Below, piece after piece: positions 62,562 through 64,000 of a stretch of 64,000 nucleotides of DNA. The stretch covers positions 124,001 through 188,000 of the forward strand of contig NZ_JAVAMB010000005.1 in assembly GCF_030730925.1 (NCBI RefSeq), given 5' to 3'. The notes under the pieces were generated by a model. It worked only from the letters and a program-made list of their open reading frames with translations. It ran no database searches and was not told the origin of the DNA. Positions within the stretch are counted from its first letter, which is position 1. Every line of letters starts with the position of its first letter. Both the position numbers and the translations under genes were made by a program. This DNA comes from Flavobacterium sp. DG2-3 (GTDB lineage: Bacteria > Bacteroidota > Bacteroidia > Flavobacteriales > Flavobacteriaceae).

Positions 62562-64000
62562 TTATGCTAAATATGAAATGTTATGATTGGGTGCAGAAAC
62601 TAAAAGTGTCGCTGGTCCATAAGGCATTAAAGCTTTTTTTTCGGTTTTTAAAGCCGTTTGTATTCCCGTAATGGGATTGATGTAATAACTCGTAAAAGTT
62701 ACTTTTTCGACAGAAAGAACTCCTTCAATATTTTGAACAAAACTGCTGACTTTGCCATCGATGAGCGGTTTGCCAATTTCTATTTCAGAAGGAGAATTTG
62801 CAATCCATGGCGATAGATATTTTTTTAAGGCAAGATTTACATTCTTGCTGATTAATGCCGTCTGATAGTTCTGTTCGATTTGAATCGTGATGTTTATGCA
62901 AACATATTCCAGATTAAAATTGGATATGTTCAGGTTTATAAAAGGCGACGAATTGGCTTTTAAAAAGTTTCTCACTTCAATTTCCAAAGCATTTGTAACC
63001 AAAGGAATAAAGGCGTTTGAATCATTGTCTGACGCTACTTTTTTTACCAAATAAACATTGGTGCTGTTGTCGCTTTTTTTAGTCACTACTTTTGAGTAAT
63101 AGACAGTATCAAATTTTTCGGCAATTAGCGTATAATAATCTGCCGCTGTGCTGGCTCTGTTTTTGGTTTTAATGCTGTTGCTTACTCTTTTATTTCGGTC
63201 GGTTTTGTTTTCTGCAACTTTTCCTCCAAAAGAAGCAAAAGGCTGAATTATGTTGCCTATTTCAGGAATTTTGATTTCTGGTTTTGTAATAACATTGGCA
63301 TCAATATGCGGACTTTCTGTATCGGTTAAAAATGAAGTTCCAGTTCTCTTTACACTAAAACCGTTGGTTTGCATAAAAGTGGTTTTCGAAAAAGATTTAA
63401 GATTGCCAATTGCTGCAATAGAAATCCAATTTTTGGTTCCAGGCATTATAGTGCTATCATTGTTGCAATCTGCCGGAATCGGAATTTCGATTATTCCAGA
63501 ACATCTAAACTTACTGGTTTCATCAGATAATGGCTGTATGTTTTTCCAGCCAGAATTACTCAAATAGTAATACATAATATCATTCTGGTCGGTAAGTGCG
63601 GTTGAATTTCTTGCCAATTCAAAATAGAGATTGAGAGTGCTGTTGCAAATCAAATTATCGAGTTCTATAAATAATGCCCCGTTATGGTCAAAAGACGGAT
63701 AAAGCGGAAAACCTTTTACAGCGTTGCTTTCAGCGCTTCCAATAATTTCGGTATTGAATGTATTTGTTTCAGTCTTATCGGCTGTGGCGCTATCAAATAC
63801 GGTATAATTTGAAAATGGCGCATAAATAAAATACTGAAACGGATAATCTCCCGCTGTACCATCAAGTTTGTACGTTACGCTGGCATTATAAATGGCAGAA
63901 AAGGTTTGTATTTTTGGCGCAAATGGCACATTCGCAGCAGCGATAAAATCTTTTACTTCTTTGTCTCCTGCCATCGCCAGTTTATTGCCGTTTTGCAAAG
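62562..64000 (-). CDS. eCIS baseplate J-like protein (Afp11-like), N-terminus outside window
   Basis: Open to the right edge; 478 residues from the first in-window Met and probably longer. The C-terminal half has the gp47/baseplate-J order: NRASTAADYYTLIAEKFDTVYYSKVV, then ALEIEVRNFLKANSSPF, VNLALKKYLSPW, and GVLSVEKVTFTSYY near the end. The other eCIS structural genes (sheath, tube, spike, LysM adaptor, terminator) must lie beyond the right edge if the locus is complete. Confidence 0.85.
   Translation of the reverse strand, partial: LQNGNKLAMAGDKEVKDFIAAANVPFAPKIQTFSAIYNASVTYKLDGTAGDYPFQYFIYAPFSNYTVFDSATADKTETNTFNTEIIGSAESNAVKGFPLYPSFDHNGALFIELDNLICNSTLNLYFELARNSTALTDQNDIMYYYLSNSGWKNIQPLSDETSKFRCSGIIEIPIPADCNNDSTIMPGTKNWISIAAIGNLKSFSKTTFMQTNGFSVKRTGTSFLTDTESPHIDANVITKPEIKIPEIGNIIQPFASFGGKVAENKTDRNKRVSNSIKTKNRASTAADYYTLIAEKFDTVYYSKVVTKKSDNSTNVYLVKKVASDNDSNAFIPLVTNALEIEVRNFLKANSSPFINLNISNFNLEYVCINITIQIEQNYQTALISKNVNLALKKYLSPWIANSPSEIEIGKPLIDGKVSSFVQNIEGVLSVEKVTFTSYYINPITGIQTALKTEKKALMPYGPATLLVSAPNHNISYLA

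Noticed and set aside
44793..64000. Prophage
   Set aside because: Baseplate J-like and tape-measure genes are phage-like, but no capsid, terminase, portal, integrase or lysis gene is seen, while an AAA+ ATPase and DUF4157 cargo are present, which fits an eCIS.
44793..64000. Type VI secretion system
   Set aside because: No TssJLM membrane complex or ClpV-type ATPase in view; the ATPase is of the single-AAA Afp15 kind.
1..64000. tRNA genes, rRNA genes, riboswitches or CRISPR arrays
   Set aside because: I looked through the gaps and saw no cloverleaf, rRNA segment, known aptamer core or regularly spaced direct repeats.

Overview
The window reads as chromosome of a low-GC Bacteroidota, most likely a Flavobacterium. 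Supporting signs are the AT-rich composition, TAnnTTTG promoter -7 elements, a type IX secretion sorting domain, flavobacterial lipoprotein and porin families, and an RNR small subunit whose Tyr falls at residue 104, as in the F. johnsoniae class Id enzyme. I saw no rRNA, tRNA, CRISPR array or insertion sequence.

Layout. (1) 1-7.7 kb, minus strand: an envelope redox and metal-uptake cassette, in order of transcription ankyrin protein, DUF2271 protein, PepSY-flavodoxin-FNR membrane reductase, ApbE flavin transferase and a TonB-dependent receptor cut by the window edge. Three of its gaps hold large inverted repeats. (2) 8-22.6 kb: mostly housekeeping genes. These are nrdB-nrdA preceded by four identical TGTTGATAA boxes, a CPA1 antiporter, a membrane-anchored MutS-like ATPase, a tandem Usp protein, mnmE, an AsmA-like protein, rpiA and msrA. 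(3) 22.6-32.6 kb: small hypothetical genes, a porin, a hybrid histidine kinase with a degenerate Hpt end, three lipoproteins, a 56-residue membrane peptide beside a PRC-barrel protein, an SDR, an NTF2-like protein and a thioredoxin-like protein. (4) 32.6-36.3 kb: a three-gene surface-protein operon with a T9SS substrate. (5) 36.8-44.1 kb, plus strand: a FAD oxidoreductase, a NarL-type two-component pair and a run of poorly known envelope proteins.

(6) 44.8-64.0 kb, minus strand: the distal part of an extracellular contractile injection system (eCIS, the Afp/PVC/MAC class). It starts beyond the right edge and runs through two baseplate proteins, a 1230-residue tape-measure protein, two helical proteins, a 307-residue protein of unknown function, the AAA+ ATPase, a small protein resembling an inactivated Y1 transposase, and a cargo block. 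The cargo block holds a Zn-type HNH nuclease with basic nuclear-localisation-like patches, a DUF4157 protein ending in a PARP-type ADP-ribosyltransferase, a clan GH-A-like glycoside hydrolase, and a DUF4157 protein with an unrecognised C-terminal domain. Three of the four cargo candidates share a short N-terminal leader, which suggests a common packaging tag. PARP chemistry and nuclear-targeting patches point to eukaryotic targets. This is the most interesting part of the window.
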